A stretch of DNA of 31,532 bases from a virus. The notes beneath the pieces are model-generated. The model worked only from the letters and a program-made list of their open reading frames with translations. It was not told the DNA's origin and made no database searches. Each line of letters starts with the position of its first letter. The stretch's first letter is position 1. A program made the translations under genes and the position numbers. The stretch covers positions 1 through 31,532 of the IMG/VR virus record IMGVR_UViG_3300017991_000297; one strand, given 5' to 3'. Of this stretch, positions 21,220 to 29,260 are shown one piece after another.

Positions 21220-23687
21220 TGAAATCATTATCCGCATACAATACGACCGCCTCCGACAATCCCCATGTGAACGTTGTCAGGCTTTGCAAAATCGAGTTTT
21301 CCGGCTTGACCCTTTACTTGTGCGACCGGGTTTTCGGAACCGACGATCTTTGCACGTTTGATTCCCAGGTATGGGAACCAATTGTGTTGGATTGGTCAAC
21401 GGTTGAAACCGGCAAGATTGACCCGATAACATACGCGACCACGCCGGGAAGTGCGGAAATCACGATTGACAACAACACGCCGATCGGTGGCGCTGCCCGG
21501 TTTGCGACATTGTTTGCAACGTATGATCCGCATTATACAACGATTACCATATCCGACCTCTTCATCGGCGCATCCGCCGAGATCGACATTTTCAAGGGGC
21601 AGATCGAAAACATACGCGGAATAGCGGCGGATCAATTGACGCTGGTATGTTCGTCGTTTGAGCTGGACCTCGCAAACAAGTTTCCGATAACAATATGCAA
21701 TTCTGACGATTACAGTGGGGCGGATCCGGACGACTTGGGCAAAATGATACCCAAGGTATGGGGTCAGGCAAAGAAGGTGCCGGCAATCGCCATTGACGCC
21801 GGGGGCAAGACAACCATTGCCGAGGACATGACGGATTCGTCGCCGGGGAACAGCGGAACCCTGGATATAAGCGACGGATCAGCATTTCCGACGGGTGCAT
21901 TCATACTGCAGGTTGATGCGGAACAAATATCGATCGCGAGCCGGTCGGGAAATACCTTGACACTTGCCGCTGCCGGCGCCAGGGGATACGGTTCGACAGA
22001 CGCGGCAGATCATGACGCGGGGGCGCATTGCGCGGAAATACAGACGCAATATTATTATTGCGTGGCCGATCACCCGGTCAAGGCCATTGACGCGGTTTAT
22101 GTCGACAATGTCCTGGTGGATTCAGGCGACTATACCGCGTACACCGGGCAAACGGGTGATAATGATCCGTCCGGGCTCTACGACGGCATGGCGATAATTA
22201 ATTTTGACGCGTTGCCGCTGTTTGAAAAACAGGTAAATGTTACTGTCACTAATGGCGATCTTGATGTTGATACCGGGGATCATACCCACACTTCAGGGTA
22301 CTTCTACGCTGTATATTATGCTGAAACCTATGTTTCTCATACCGGCGACCCGGCGGGCGACATGGAAGACGTTTGCGGAAACAATGTAACCGCAGGGGCC
22401 AGCGTGTGTTTCAACGAAGCCGACGAAACTGCAAGATATGAGTTTATGACTACGAAGCAGGAGCAAGGCGCTCTGTACCAAATACGCCTTGGTTGTTTTT
22501 ACAAAGTGCCGGATACTTATGACACGCCATTGAGCCTTTACTTTAAAACAAGCGGCGGAACTACATTAGCCACAGGAACAACCGGTTCAACGACAGGAAC
22601 AATAACCGGAAAAGTCGGTTCATGGTCTAGCCTTAGCGGGTATTCTTGGTCAGATATCAGTAACGGATATTTTTATATTGATTGCAATGACGACAATAAC
22701 GAAAACCGGGTGTGCATTTATAATATATGGATAGAGGTTTCATATAGTGCGGATTCAAGCGCCGCGACCGGGGTTGCATTGACCGGAAGCGTAGGCGGGG
22801 GCGGCAATTCCACGGCTGAAACCGTGATCGGGTCAAGCGTATCCGCTGACGTGGACGGATACCAGGACACGGCGGGCGGAACCTATACCGGAAGTGCGAA
22901 CGCATTGATCGAACGACCGGACCATATATTGCATCATATGCTTGTGGCCATAGCCGGGCTTGCCGCCGGCAACCTGGACCTTGCCGGAAGCTACACCGAC
23001 AGCGGCACGGAATACGCGTCGGGATCCTACGCCCTGGCCGTGGTCGTGCTGCAAAGGCCGAATTTTCGAGAGCTGATCAACCGCATCGCGTTTCAGGCAA
23101 AATCGATCGAATTCTGGGAGGCCGGCGTTCACCATCTGATGTTTGTCGAGGCCGCACCGTCCACAGACAAAACCGTTGAGGCGAGTTTTATCGACCTCAA
23201 TCAGGCCTGGATCAAATACACCGACAGAATTGCCATATTGAACACTTTTACCGCGCGCTATGCAAGAGAGTGGTCGGGGTATGGCGACACGGTTTCGTAC
23301 TCGGCGGAAGAAACCGCCGACCGCGCGGTGGTCGGACCGATCACTGACTCTGGGAGCGTCACGAAATACGGAACCCTGGAAAGCGACGCGCTTTCGTTGC
23401 CGTATATCACGACCAGCGGACACGCGACGGCGGTCGCCACCTGGCGGAAAGACGAACTGGCGAACCCGCGCCTGATTGTCGAGTTTTCCGGGGGGTATTA
23501 CCTGACCGACATTGAAAGGGGCGATGTGATCGAATTCGCCGAGGCCCTGACCGTGCCGGGGGCCGACGCAAGTACATACCTTGCGGATCTTTTCGCGGGC
23601 CTTGTGACAATGGAAAGCGATCAGTTTCGCGTATTGGACGTATCGCGCACAAAGGGCGGAATATATATTCAAGCGATAGCGATTTGA
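21219..23687 (+). CDS. Tail hub / tip attachment protein
   Basis: 822 aa. The N-terminal region (about 1-170) has a tail-hub character (VVRLCKIEFSGLTLYLCDRV, ATTPGSAEITIDNNTPIGG). Residues about 370-500 form a Thr/Ser/Gly-rich beta domain containing THTSGYFYAVYYAETYVSH and TTGSTTGTITGKVGSWSS, probably an inserted surface-binding module. The C-terminal third returns to a hub pattern (NFRELINRIAFQAKSIEFWE, YYLTDIERGDVIEFAE). It is the counterpart of lambda gpJ or of a gp27-like hub. Receptor binding by the inserted part is inferred. Confidence 0.72.
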   Translation: MKSLSAYNTTASDNPHVNVVRLCKIEFSGLTLYLCDRVFGTDDLCTFDSQVWEPIVLDWSTVETGKIDPITYATTPGSAEITIDNNTPIGGAARFATLFATYDPHYTTITISDLFIGASAEIDIFKGQIENIRGIAADQLTLVCSSFELDLANKFPITICNSDDYSGADPDDLGKMIPKVWGQAKKVPAIAIDAGGKTTIAEDMTDSSPGNSGTLDISDGSAFPTGAFILQVDAEQISIASRSGNTLTLAAAGARGYGSTDAADHDAGAHCAEIQTQYYYCVADHPVKAIDAVYVDNVLVDSGDYTAYTGQTGDNDPSGLYDGMAIINFDALPLFEKQVNVTVTNGDLDVDTGDHTHTSGYFYAVYYAETYVSHTGDPAGDMEDVCGNNVTAGASVCFNEADETARYEFMTTKQEQGALYQIRLGCFYKVPDTYDTPLSLYFKTSGGTTLATGTTGSTTGTITGKVGSWSSLSGYSWSDISNGYFYIDCNDDNNENRVCIYNIWIEVSYSADSSAATGVALTGSVGGGGNSTAETVIGSSVSADVDGYQDTAGGTYTGSANALIERPDHILHHMLVAIAGLAAGNLDLAGSYTDSGTEYASGSYALAVVVLQRPNFRELINRIAFQAKSIEFWEAGVHHLMFVEAAPSTDKTVEASFIDLNQAWIKYTDRIAILNTFTARYAREWSGYGDTVSYSAEETADRAVVGPITDSGSVTKYGTLESDALSLPYITTSGHATAVATWRKDELANPRLIVEFSGGYYLTDIERGDVIEFAEALTVPGADASTYLADLFAGLVTMESDQFRVLDVSRTKGGIYIQAIAI

Positions 23688-23791
23688 GGATCACAAACTG
23701 AAGGAACAGGCGGTCGACGACTACCCGCCGGTGTCTCCGGCAAAGTGAGGGCCGGCCATTTAAACCCGCAAACACCAGAGGATGAGATAGT

Positions 23792-25204
23792 TTGGAAATA
23801 TTAGTCAAAACATTGACACGACATCGAGACACAAAAGACCCTTTGTATATGAAGGATGTCACAGCTTTTGATGTATTGCCTATCATGCCTGATGGCTATT
23901 ATACAAAGAATAGGCACGGTGGCGCAAAAAAGATGGGTGTTGTCTTGAAGGTCGCTGGTGATGTTCCCAAGGGTCTTGTAAAGCATAACATATGGGAAGA
24001 AAAACAGGAATATGACTATCAAAAACTTGAGACCGTGACAAAATATCCCTTGGTTGCAAGGGCTAGCCACATTGTCGATCTTACCAAGTTGCTTTCTGAC
24101 GCACAGATAAAAGACTGTTTTAACCACGACCTGCTGGTCGATCCCATTACAGTCAATAAAAGTTATTTGGACCTGTTAATACCAAGGGATCAGAGAACAA
24201 CACTGCATCCTTATGACAAGTCTGGCTCTTTTGCTTCTGGCAATGTTGATGTGGGGCCGAATGGTCATTCTGACGCAAACACTTTCTTCGAGTTCGAGAG
24301 CAATATTGCAGATCCCTTGACCGGCAATCTTACAGGGAACACAGACGAGGGTAGCTGGAGTGAAACTGATGATATTTATATTATCGGGACAACCACGGCA
24401 AGCGACAAGGTTTTGACCTTTTCAGCCAGCGGTGACGGCAGGCATGGCGGGAAATGGGACAGTGGTGCTCATTATTTTGACTTAACGAACGAGGGTTTTC
24501 CGATACGAACAGATGAGGACTATATCAACTTTGACGGTCTGCAATTCAAGATGACTTCAACCACAACCAACAGTCGGGGTCTTTATGTTGGTGCTGCATC
24601 CGAGTTTAACGCATCTAATCTTGTGTTGTGGGGTGTGAATACGGGAGCTGCATGGAATCGTGGGGCAATGGTCTACGCGCCCGGAGCGTGGTCGAATATT
24701 GTGCTGTTTGGAACGCACCAGTACGCAATGTATATTGGTGGTAGTATAGACATTGTGAACTGCGGTTTTTACGGTGACGGGGTCGGTACTGGCTTGTTTG
24801 GCGCTTCCGGTACGATCAATGCTTACAACTCGGTAGTTATCAACTGGGGTACAGGCGTAGATTTCAACGGCACGTTCAACACAATAGATTACTGCGCCCA
24901 TGACGATGCTGAGGCTGGCGAAACTAACAGGGTCAGCATTGTGGGCCAGACCGCAAGCAATTATGCGGCACTGGTGACGGATGGGCCTAATGGTGATTTT
25001 ACTCCAACAAACACGAGTTCCGCTTTATATAACGCTGGGGATGACGATCCCTTGGGTGATGGAACAGGATCGCCGGATGCAGCTGGTAATTCAAGAAGCA
25101 CCTGGGACGTGGGGCCGATTGAATATCAAGCCCCGGCGGGCGGAAACGCCCCGACTGGAACCATTTACGGTCCACTGGCAGGGCCATTAGGAGGGCCAAT
25201 ATAG
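23792..25204 (+). CDS. Putative tail protein with beta-helix-like region
   Basis: 470 aa. The likely TTG start (23792) follows AGAGGATGAG; an ATG at 23852 is the main alternative. Residues about 1-150 form an N-terminal domain of unknown type. Residues about 155-430 show the short repeating turns of a right-handed beta-helix (INFDGLQFKM, FNASNLVLWGVNTG, IDIVNCGFYGDG, INAYNSVVINWGTG), as in phage tailspikes and polysaccharide-acting proteins. The end is Pro/Gly-rich (GPLAGPLGGPI). No catalytic residues were identified. The gap 23688-23791 before it holds no recognisable gene. Confidence 0.6.
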   Translation: MEILVKTLTRHRDTKDPLYMKDVTAFDVLPIMPDGYYTKNRHGGAKKMGVVLKVAGDVPKGLVKHNIWEEKQEYDYQKLETVTKYPLVARASHIVDLTKLLSDAQIKDCFNHDLLVDPITVNKSYLDLLIPRDQRTTLHPYDKSGSFASGNVDVGPNGHSDANTFFEFESNIADPLTGNLTGNTDEGSWSETDDIYIIGTTTASDKVLTFSASGDGRHGGKWDSGAHYFDLTNEGFPIRTDEDYINFDGLQFKMTSTTTNSRGLYVGAASEFNASNLVLWGVNTGAAWNRGAMVYAPGAWSNIVLFGTHQYAMYIGGSIDIVNCGFYGDGVGTGLFGASGTINAYNSVVINWGTGVDFNGTFNTIDYCAHDDAEAGETNRVSIVGQTASNYAALVTDGPNGDFTPTNTSSALYNAGDDDPLGDGTGSPDAAGNSRSTWDVGPIEYQAPAGGNAPTGTIYGPLAGPLGGPI

Positions 25205-27013
25205 ATGATACGCGACTTAGGGGTAGTGACACCGGGATCAACGATAGTTGTTCCTTTTCATACGTTTTCATCCGATGATCCCAGCGCGTCGATGACGATC
25301 ACCGGGCTGGCGGTGACGGACATCGAGATATATAAAAACGGCGGTACGACTCAGAGATCAAGCGATAGTGGCTATACCCTGCTTGATACTGATGGAATAG
25401 ATTTTGATGGAACAACAGGCATTCACGGGGCTTCCATCGATCTGTCTGACAACTCCGATGCGGGGTTTTATGTCTCAGGTGCGCAGTACACGGTCGTAAT
25501 TGCCAGCATAACCCTTGATACTGCGACAATCAACTTCATTCCCGTTACATTCAGGATCGGGTATCCGACCGCTATCCTCAACACCACGATTGCGACGCTG
25601 GCTTCTCAAACCAGCTTTACTTTAACGGCGGGACCCGCGGAGGACGATGCCTTAAACAATATGTGGATAATCATTCACGATATAGCGAGTGCCGTACAGA
25701 TGGGGTATGCCGTGATCAGCGACTATACCGGAGCGACAAAGACGGTGACTTTGGCGGCCGGCACAACATTTACGGCGGCGCAGGGTGACAACATTGCGAT
25801 CATGGGGCCGATGCCGCTACAGCCTACGGTGGCAGGTCGGACAGCCGATGTTCAGTCTACTGGCGAGATGGATTCCAACCTGACGATGATGGGCGGGGAG
25901 GCACAGTCGGCAACCGACTTGAAGGATTTCGCTGACGCCGGCTATGACCCGGCGACCAACAAGGTCGAGGGGGTCAAGACCGTTGATACGACAACGGAAA
26001 ATACCGACATGAGGGGAACCGATGGCGCGAATACGACCACGCCTCCCACGGTGGCCGAGATCCAGGCGGAGCTGGAGGAGGACGGGGCGAGTCTGCTCGA
26101 TACCATCAGGGACATCGTCTCGAGCGGGACCTATGGGAATTCGGCCCTGAAAACCCTGATCGATGCCGTTCCGACCGCTTCCGAGATCCAGGCCGAAATG
26201 GAGGAAAACGGGGCAAGCGTATTGGATACAATCAGGGATGCTGTTGAAAACGGAACATATGGATTGAGTGCGCTTCAAACCTTGATCGATGCGCTTCCCA
26301 CAGCTGCTCAGATCCAGACCGAATTGGAAGAGAATGGATCGAGTGTCCTTGATTCCGTTCGTGACTATCTTGAGAATGTCACTTATGGATTATCTGCCCT
26401 AAAAACTTTAATTGATGCTATTCCCACCGCTTCCGAGATCCAGGCGGAGCTGGAGGAGGACGGGGCGAGCCTGCTCGACACCATCAGGGATATCGTCTCG
26501 AGCGGGACCTATGGGAACTCGGCCCTGAAAACCCTGATCGACGCTATACCAACCGCCGCGCAGAACCGGGCGGAAATGGATTCAAACAGCACACAGCTGG
26601 CGGCCATCCTGTCGAAGATGCTTAAATACTTTCAGTTAGCGTTACGGTCTGACTCTGCCATTGAAACGGACAATGCAACGGAACTGACGGCGATCAACGC
26701 GGACGGCGGATCCGGCGCCGGCGATTTCAGCGCCCAGACCGATTCGGGAGAGGCCCTGCAGGCCTTGATTGCCGCGCTGAACAATATCTCGATAGCGGAT
26801 ATTTTCACGGGCACGGAGGTCGACAATGACGGCACCTCGATCAACCTTACCGGAGCCATAAAACTGCTGTTGAGCGTGCTGACGGGTGAAAGTTTCGGCG
26901 GAGGCACTGATACCGTCGGTTTCAGGGACCTCCAGGACACCAAAAACCGGATATCGGCGACGGTTGACACGGATGGCAACAGGACGGCCGTCGGGACCAG
27001 GGACGCAACATAA
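25205..27013 (+). CDS. Tail fibre-like protein with 42-residue repeats
   Basis: 602 aa, ATG immediately after the previous stop and AGGAGG upstream. The N-terminal ~210 residues are beta-rich (IRDLGVVTPGSTIVVPFHTF) and may anchor to the tail. Residues 281-448 consist of four tandem 42-residue units with the pattern PT..EIQ.ELEE.GAS.LDT.RD......YG.SAL.TLIDA, followed by a partial fifth unit. The repeats are strongly helical and suit a trimeric coiled-coil shaft. The remainder is Asp/Ser/Thr-rich, with a final beta-like segment. The same layout is common in phage fibres and their chaperone-assembled shafts. Confidence 0.68.
   Translation: MIRDLGVVTPGSTIVVPFHTFSSDDPSASMTITGLAVTDIEIYKNGGTTQRSSDSGYTLLDTDGIDFDGTTGIHGASIDLSDNSDAGFYVSGAQYTVVIASITLDTATINFIPVTFRIGYPTAILNTTIATLASQTSFTLTAGPAEDDALNNMWIIIHDIASAVQMGYAVISDYTGATKTVTLAAGTTFTAAQGDNIAIMGPMPLQPTVAGRTADVQSTGEMDSNLTMMGGEAQSATDLKDFADAGYDPATNKVEGVKTVDTTTENTDMRGTDGANTTTPPTVAEIQAELEEDGASLLDTIRDIVSSGTYGNSALKTLIDAVPTASEIQAEMEENGASVLDTIRDAVENGTYGLSALQTLIDALPTAAQIQTELEENGSSVLDSVRDYLENVTYGLSALKTLIDAIPTASEIQAELEEDGASLLDTIRDIVSSGTYGNSALKTLIDAIPTAAQNRAEMDSNSTQLAAILSKMLKYFQLALRSDSAIETDNATELTAINADGGSGAGDFSAQTDSGEALQALIAALNNISIADIFTGTEVDNDGTSINLTGAIKLLLSVLTGESFGGGTDTVGFRDLQDTKNRISATVDTDGNRTAVGTRDAT
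26045..26587 (+). repeat. Tandem 126-bp coding repeats in the fibre gene
   Basis: Units at 26045-26170, 26171-26296, 26297-26422 and 26423-26548, then a partial unit to 26587. Units 1 and 4 are almost identical in DNA, with a handful of apparently silent differences, whereas units 2 and 3 have diverged in both DNA and protein. Confidence 0.9.
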
Positions 27014-27597
27014 TGCTGACAGCGGGGTACTTTCAGTCAAGGTACTGGCCGGAGGACTACTGGCAGGACCGTTACTGGCCCGATTACGGGGAAGGGTCCC
27101 TGCCCGAGGACCCGGGCGCCAACACGCTTTTGATCAGCCTGCGGAACGCCGTACACGACGATTCGGACACCCAGACCTGGTGCACGGCGAATTATTCACG
27201 GAACCACAAGGTGTACGTCGGGCTCGACACCCGCGAACCCCCGGCCGAAGACCAGTACCCGCTGGTGTATATCTACCCGGTGGTCGAGCGCGCCGGCTAC
27301 GATCTGGACAGCCAGGACCTGGTCATCGGCGCAACCTGCGGGATCGTCGACGACGACACGAGAACGGTGGCGGGGAAGACCAACGCCGTCGAGCTGGCCG
27401 GGGTCCAGAACATAGAGACCTTCCGGAAATACGTCGAAACGGCCATCGTGGGCGCGGAACTGGGCGACCTGATGATCAGCACGGTGGAAATCGCCTACGA
27501 AACCATCGATTTCTTTCCGTTCTTCATCGCCACGATGGAGTTCACCTTCACGGACGATTACGCCCAGGGGGACGACCCCTTCGCGTACGACGATTAG
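27013..27597 (+). CDS. Second tail terminator-like protein with a YW-repeat N-terminus
   Basis: 194 aa. Residues about 38-192 are roughly three-quarters identical, by eye, to the tail terminator at 16359-16835 (LRNAVHDDSDTQTWC, YSRNHKVYVGLDTR, EDQYPLVYIYPV, DFFPFFIATMEFTFT). The DNA is also clearly related. The extra N-terminus carries three aromatic repeats (RYWPEDYWQDRYWPDYG), a pattern seen at the ends of some phage tail operons. ATG overlaps the fibre gene stop by one base. Its function at the distal end of the tail operon is unknown. It could be a regulatory or tip-specific copy, or a recent duplication. Confidence 0.75.
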   Translation: MLTAGYFQSRYWPEDYWQDRYWPDYGEGSLPEDPGANTLLISLRNAVHDDSDTQTWCTANYSRNHKVYVGLDTREPPAEDQYPLVYIYPVVERAGYDLDSQDLVIGATCGIVDDDTRTVAGKTNAVELAGVQNIETFRKYVETAIVGAELGDLMISTVEIAYETIDFFPFFIATMEFTFTDDYAQGDDPFAYDD

Positions 27598-27605
27598 GCG
27601 GCTTT

Positions 27606-27986
27606 ATGATCGGGGTAAAGGATAAAAGCGTTTTAAGGGAATTGACCGAGGTCCCGTCACATCCGATATTGCTGGACGTGATCGACTTTATCCTGGAACG
27701 GTATCCGGACATCACCTTCACCTCGGGGTACCGTGCCGGGGATCCCGGCGTTCACGGAACGATCCCCTGCAGGGGCCGGGACATCCGGTCCGCGGGGATC
27801 CCGGACCCGGAAAACGTCGCCGCCTGGATCAACATGCACTGGCGATACGATCCGGCCAGGCCGACCAGGCTGGTGGCCGTCTATCACCGTGTAAAAAAAC
27901 CGGACGGGTCCTGGGGAGGCCGGCATTTTCACATCCAGGTCCATCCGAATACCATTCATACAGGCATTGCTGTAGGGAGGATTTGA
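27606..27986 (+). CDS. M15-like peptidase (probable endolysin or tail-associated murein hydrolase)
   Basis: 126 aa. The frame is open far upstream, but ATG at 27606 is the first sensible start. Candidate zinc ligands are His50 (GDPGVHGT), Asp59 (CRGRDIRS) and His109 (GGRHFHIQVHP), the arrangement of D-Ala-D-Ala/L-Ala-D-Glu peptidases. Arg42 in TSGYRAG also fits the family. The spacing between His50 and Asp59 is two residues longer than the usual SxHxxGxAxD. No signal peptide or membrane anchor is seen, so a holin would be needed if it acts in lysis. Confidence 0.68.
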   Translation: MIGVKDKSVLRELTEVPSHPILLDVIDFILERYPDITFTSGYRAGDPGVHGTIPCRGRDIRSAGIPDPENVAAWINMHWRYDPARPTRLVAVYHRVKKPDGSWGGRHFHIQVHPNTIHTGIAVGRI

Positions 27987-27987
27987 C

Positions 27988-28515
27988 ATGCCGAGATGGC
28001 TCTCAAAAGACGACATCCTGGGCCTGCCCGAAGACGTTTTTCCCCTGGCGGTTCTTTCCTTCAATTACCGTTCCTTTATTTCTACCGGCATCAACATCCG
28101 GAAAAACAGCCATTACAACCATTTCATGTGGGCCCACAAACCCGGCCTGGTGGCTTCCCAGGGAATCTTCTTCCGGGAAGAGAAAATAACCGCCTACCTG
28201 GACCACCACAGGCTGAAATTCTGGCACAATCCCCACTGGACCACAAGTGACAAGGGGATTTTAAAAGAAGCCATTCAGCGCGATCTGGACAAGCCGAAGT
28301 ACAAAACCCGGTACGATTTCATCGCCATCCTCGGCCAGCTCCTGGGAAAGACCGGCATCCAGGTTCCCTGGACCCGGATCTGTTCCGATTACGCCGACTA
28401 CCTGAAAAAGCTGGATTCAAATTACGATCTGCAACATCCGGCCCCGAACGACGTGAACAACTGGTTTGCCACCCGGCCGGATTATGCCGTGTATGGCAGG
28501 TATGTGAAGGACTGA
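27988..28515 (+). CDS. Permuted papain-like (YiiX/NlpC-P60-type) hydrolase candidate
   Basis: 175 aa, GGGAGG upstream, one base after the peptidase stop. The order His45 (NSHYNHFMWAH) before Cys132 (TRICSDYADYL) is that of circularly permuted NlpC/P60 proteins, in which 'CS..' starts the catalytic helix late in the sequence. The remainder (GLVASQGIFFREEKITAYL) fits the strand between the two. Such enzymes cleave amide bonds in cell walls or lipids. Beside the M15-like gene it could be a second lysis or entry enzyme. Family assignment is by motif only. Confidence 0.5.
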   Translation: MPRWLSKDDILGLPEDVFPLAVLSFNYRSFISTGINIRKNSHYNHFMWAHKPGLVASQGIFFREEKITAYLDHHRLKFWHNPHWTTSDKGILKEAIQRDLDKPKYKTRYDFIAILGQLLGKTGIQVPWTRICSDYADYLKKLDSNYDLQHPAPNDVNNWFATRPDYAVYGRYVKD

Positions 28516-28525
28516 CGGGTCAAAC

Positions 28526-28906
28526 TCAAGACGTGGTTGTTTCCGGGGACGCTTTCAGTTTTTTACGGGCCTGCACTTTCTCCCAGCACCCGGGACAAAG
28601 GGTGACGTTCAGGTGTACTTTCTTGTCAGCCGAAGGAAATTCATTCTTGCACTTATAACATTCCGCCATCCGGATTTTCTTTTTGACAGGTTCCGGCCCG
28701 ACAGTATCCACGGATTTACCATTCTCAGAGTCAAGGTTCCGCTGCAAAAGATCGATGACCACCGCCAGCCTTTTGTTCCCCAGGATCATTTCATTTCTAA
28801 TTCGGTAGATAAAAAAGGGAATAAACAGGGTCAATATGCCCAGAATGACACAGAAGACGGTAAATATTATGCCGAGGACCCCAAAGGTTCCCGCTAACTG
28901 TTCCAT
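28526..28906 (-). CDS. Membrane protein with zinc ribbon
   Basis: 126 aa, converging on the structural operon. One long hydrophobic segment (about residues 5-35, GVLGIIFTVFCVILGILTLF) is followed by a basic/helical linker and a C-terminal zinc ribbon with Cys pairs in CYKCKNEF and LCPGCWE. AAAGGGGG lies about 11 bases upstream of the start. A membrane-anchored zinc ribbon outside the virion operon suggests a lysogenic or host-interaction role. Function unknown. Confidence 0.6.
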   Translation of the reverse strand: MEQLAGTFGVLGIIFTVFCVILGILTLFIPFFIYRIRNEMILGNKRLAVVIDLLQRNLDSENGKSVDTVGPEPVKKKIRMAECYKCKNEFPSADKKVHLNVTLCPGCWEKVQARKKLKASPETTTS

Positions 28907-29020
28907 ATGAGAATCAGCCCCCTTTAGAATTGAAAAGCAGGATGACTATATTTTCATAAAATGAGGAAGTTCATTCATACCACTTTTAAAGAAGATGATC
29001 AAATGCCCCTGGTAATACAA

Positions 29021-29058
29021 TACCAAAAAAGCAAAACGCCGATTTTGAAAAATCGGCG
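29021..29058 (-). terminator. Rho-independent terminator (minus strand)
   Basis: A 9-bp stem CGCCGATTT/AAATCGGCG (29037-29045/29050-29058) with a 4-nt loop. Read on the minus strand it is followed by TTTTGCTTTTTT. It lies downstream of the integrase and of the tRNA fragment, so it would end transcripts from either; after integration it could serve the reconstituted tRNA gene. Confidence 0.75.
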
Positions 29059-29076
29059 TAAGTGCTTGAAATTATT

Positions 29077-29121
29077 TGGTCGGGAAGAGAGGATTTGAAC
29101 CTCCGACCCCAGCGTCCCGAA
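29077..29121 (-). other. attP core: 3' part of a tRNA-Pro(CGG) gene
   Basis: Read on the minus strand: anticodon loop TTCGGGA, stem CGCTG, variable GGGTC, T arm GGAGG-TTCAAAT-CCTCT, acceptor strand CTTCCCG, discriminator A and encoded CCA. That is 45 bp of tRNA-Pro with anticodon CGG. The 5' half is absent: DNA beyond 29121 has no matching D arm or acceptor strand. Tyrosine integrases commonly use the 3' half of a tRNA as the crossover region, and the integrase gene is 140 bp away. Confidence 0.8.
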
Positions 29122-29260
29122 GGCAAAAGGCGATTTTAGTTGCTTGTTTTTATTAACTATAATACCGATAATACTTGGTAATACATTTTGTGTTATCAGT
29201 GGCCTTTTCGGTTTGAATTACGTCATGTTTTATCGAGGGTCAAGGCTATCAGCATACTTG

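Larger units (their letters stand above)
29010..29185. other. Candidate integrase arm sites flanking attP
   Basis: The decamer TGGTAATACA occurs in the same orientation on both sides of the tRNA-derived core, at 29010-29019 and 29176-29185. Related AATACC/GGTATT sequences lie nearby (29018-29025 and 29161-29170). Direct repeats on each side of an att core commonly bind the arm domain of tyrosine integrases. The spacing has not been tested. Confidence 0.4.

Noticed and set aside
26045-26587. CRISPR or non-coding minisatellite
   Set aside because: The 126-bp units stay in one reading frame and encode a regular 42-residue helical repeat.
26886-27605. Upstream in-frame extension of the M15-like peptidase
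   Set aside because: It crosses the fibre end and the whole second terminator gene in another frame and has an Arg/Gly-rich, non-protein-like composition.
29077-29121. Complete tRNA gene
   Set aside because: The D arm, 5' acceptor strand and 5' anticodon stem are missing; only the 3' half remains.
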